This document shows, piece after piece, positions 63,459 through 64,000 of a stretch of DNA of 64,000 bases. Source of the DNA: Lentzea sp033794685 (lineage in GTDB: Bacteria > Actinomycetota > Actinomycetes > Mycobacteriales > Pseudonocardiaceae); assembly GCA_033794685.1 (NCBI GenBank), contig JARAYZ010000002.1; one strand, given 5' to 3'. A program made the position numbers and the translations under genes. The notes below the pieces were generated by a model, which had not been told where the DNA came from, did no database searches, and saw only the letters and a list, made by a program, of their open reading frames with translations. Numbering within the stretch: the stretch's first letter is position 1; each line of letters opens with the position of its first letter.

Positions 63459-64000
63459 TCAGGCGAACGGCGACCTGTCGATGCCGCAGGTCTTCTGAGC
63501 AGGCAGCACACCGGTGAAGAGGTACTCCCGCTTCACCTTCTCCGCGCACGCGCTGCGCACGTACATCGAGGTGTGCCCGTACCCCTCGACGGTCAGGAAC
63601 CCCGTGCGGGCCATCTCCGCGGCACCGTCGCGAGCACCGTGCAACGGCGTCGACGGGTCGAACCTGCTGTTGATGAACAGGATCGGCGCCGAGGTCCAGC
63701 GGTTCCACGGACCGGTGTAGCGGTCTTCGTCACGGCCCTGCCAGAACGCGCAGGCCATCATGTCGAACACGATGGCACGGCCCCAGTAGGGCACGCGCTC
63801 GTCCTCGCTCTTGCCGTACTTCGTGTACGTGGCCGCGTCACGCGGGAAGTCGCTGTCCGAGCACTGCACGGCGTTGAACGCCTCGAACCGGTTCGAGGTG
63901 TAGTCGGCCGCCGATGCCGTCAGCGAGGCAGGTGCCTCCCAGACGCCCTGCAGCACGCGGGCCAGGTTCTGCCAGGTGTCCGGCTGTGCCAGCGAGTCCC
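63459..64000 (-). CDS. secreted tripeptidyl-aminopeptidase (TAP)-like hydrolase, 5' part outside the window
   Basis: The frame runs to the right edge, so only about 180 C-terminal residues are seen. The segment TSAPILFINSRFDPSTPLHGARDGAAEMARTGFLTVEGYGHTSMYVRSACAEKVKREYLFTG is the TAP-like C-terminal domain with the acid Asp (RFDPSTP) and catalytic His (GYGHTS). Homologues are exported alpha/beta hydrolases that trim peptides. Two Cys pairs suit an extracellular protein. The frame continues upstream of 63956, so that ATG is internal. Confidence 0.85.
   Translation of the reverse strand, partial: DSLAQPDTWQNLARVLQGVWEAPASLTASAADYTSNRFEAFNAVQCSDSDFPRDAATYTKYGKSEDERVPYWGRAIVFDMMACAFWQGRDEDRYTGPWNRWTSAPILFINSRFDPSTPLHGARDGAAEMARTGFLTVEGYGHTSMYVRSACAEKVKREYLFTGVLPAQKTCGIDRSPFA

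Overview
This window is high-GC DNA coding almost without gaps, with frequent GTG/TTG starts and many 4-bp stop/start overlaps. It carries LAL and SARP/AfsR-type regulators and lanthipeptide genes. This fits a filamentous actinomycete, probably Pseudonocardiales (for example Lentzea, Lechevalieria or Saccharothrix); the genus is inference. I see no rRNA, tRNA or CRISPR. No stretch longer than about 280 bp lacks a gene.

Left part (1-14.4 kb): the 3' end of a spermidine-synthase-like gene, a VanZ/RDD membrane protein and an SRPBCC protein. Then comes a leftward pair made of a methyltransferase and an unusual alpha/beta-hydrolase-glycosyltransferase fusion. A 165-bp MITE-like palindrome and a large LAL regulator follow. 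After these lie glyoxalase, DedA and secreted hydrolase genes, a two-component system whose kinase has an extra C-terminal domain, an FMN reductase behind two repeated operator-like sites, and an arsenite-type transporter.

Centre (14.5-34.2 kb): the most interesting region. A leftward operon starts with a 38-aa lanthipeptide precursor (24655-24771), followed by a class IV-type LanL synthetase, a GNAT acyltransferase, a 527-aa protein of unknown function, a 24-codon ORF duplicated from that protein's 3' end, an S9 prolyl-oligopeptidase (leader-peptidase candidate) and two ABC exporters. From LanL onward the genes overlap. On the other side of a shared 276-bp region, and pointing right, are a compact class II LanM and a 73-aa Cys-containing peptide with a Sec-signal-like segment (its candidate substrate), then a second LAL regulator. 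Further right is a SARP-NB-ARC-TPR regulator with a 48-aa secreted peptide gene just downstream, an arrangement like TPR-regulator/peptide-pheromone pairs.

Right part (34.4-64 kb): a UDP-sugar dehydrogenase with a TagF-like partner, an NB-ARC/TPR protein, a GH3 glucosidase behind a dre-like (DasR) site, a GT87 mannosyltransferase and a second two-component system. Then come a class III aminotransferase with a divergent LysR gene, and a LacI-controlled sugar ABC transporter (no ATPase) with a GH2 beta-galactosidase. The window ends with an LLM oxidoreductase, a frameshifted LanC-like gene, an APH-family kinase, an AfsR-like regulator, a DrrAB-type exporter, a PatB-type aminotransferase/lyase and the 3' end of a TAP-like secreted peptidase.
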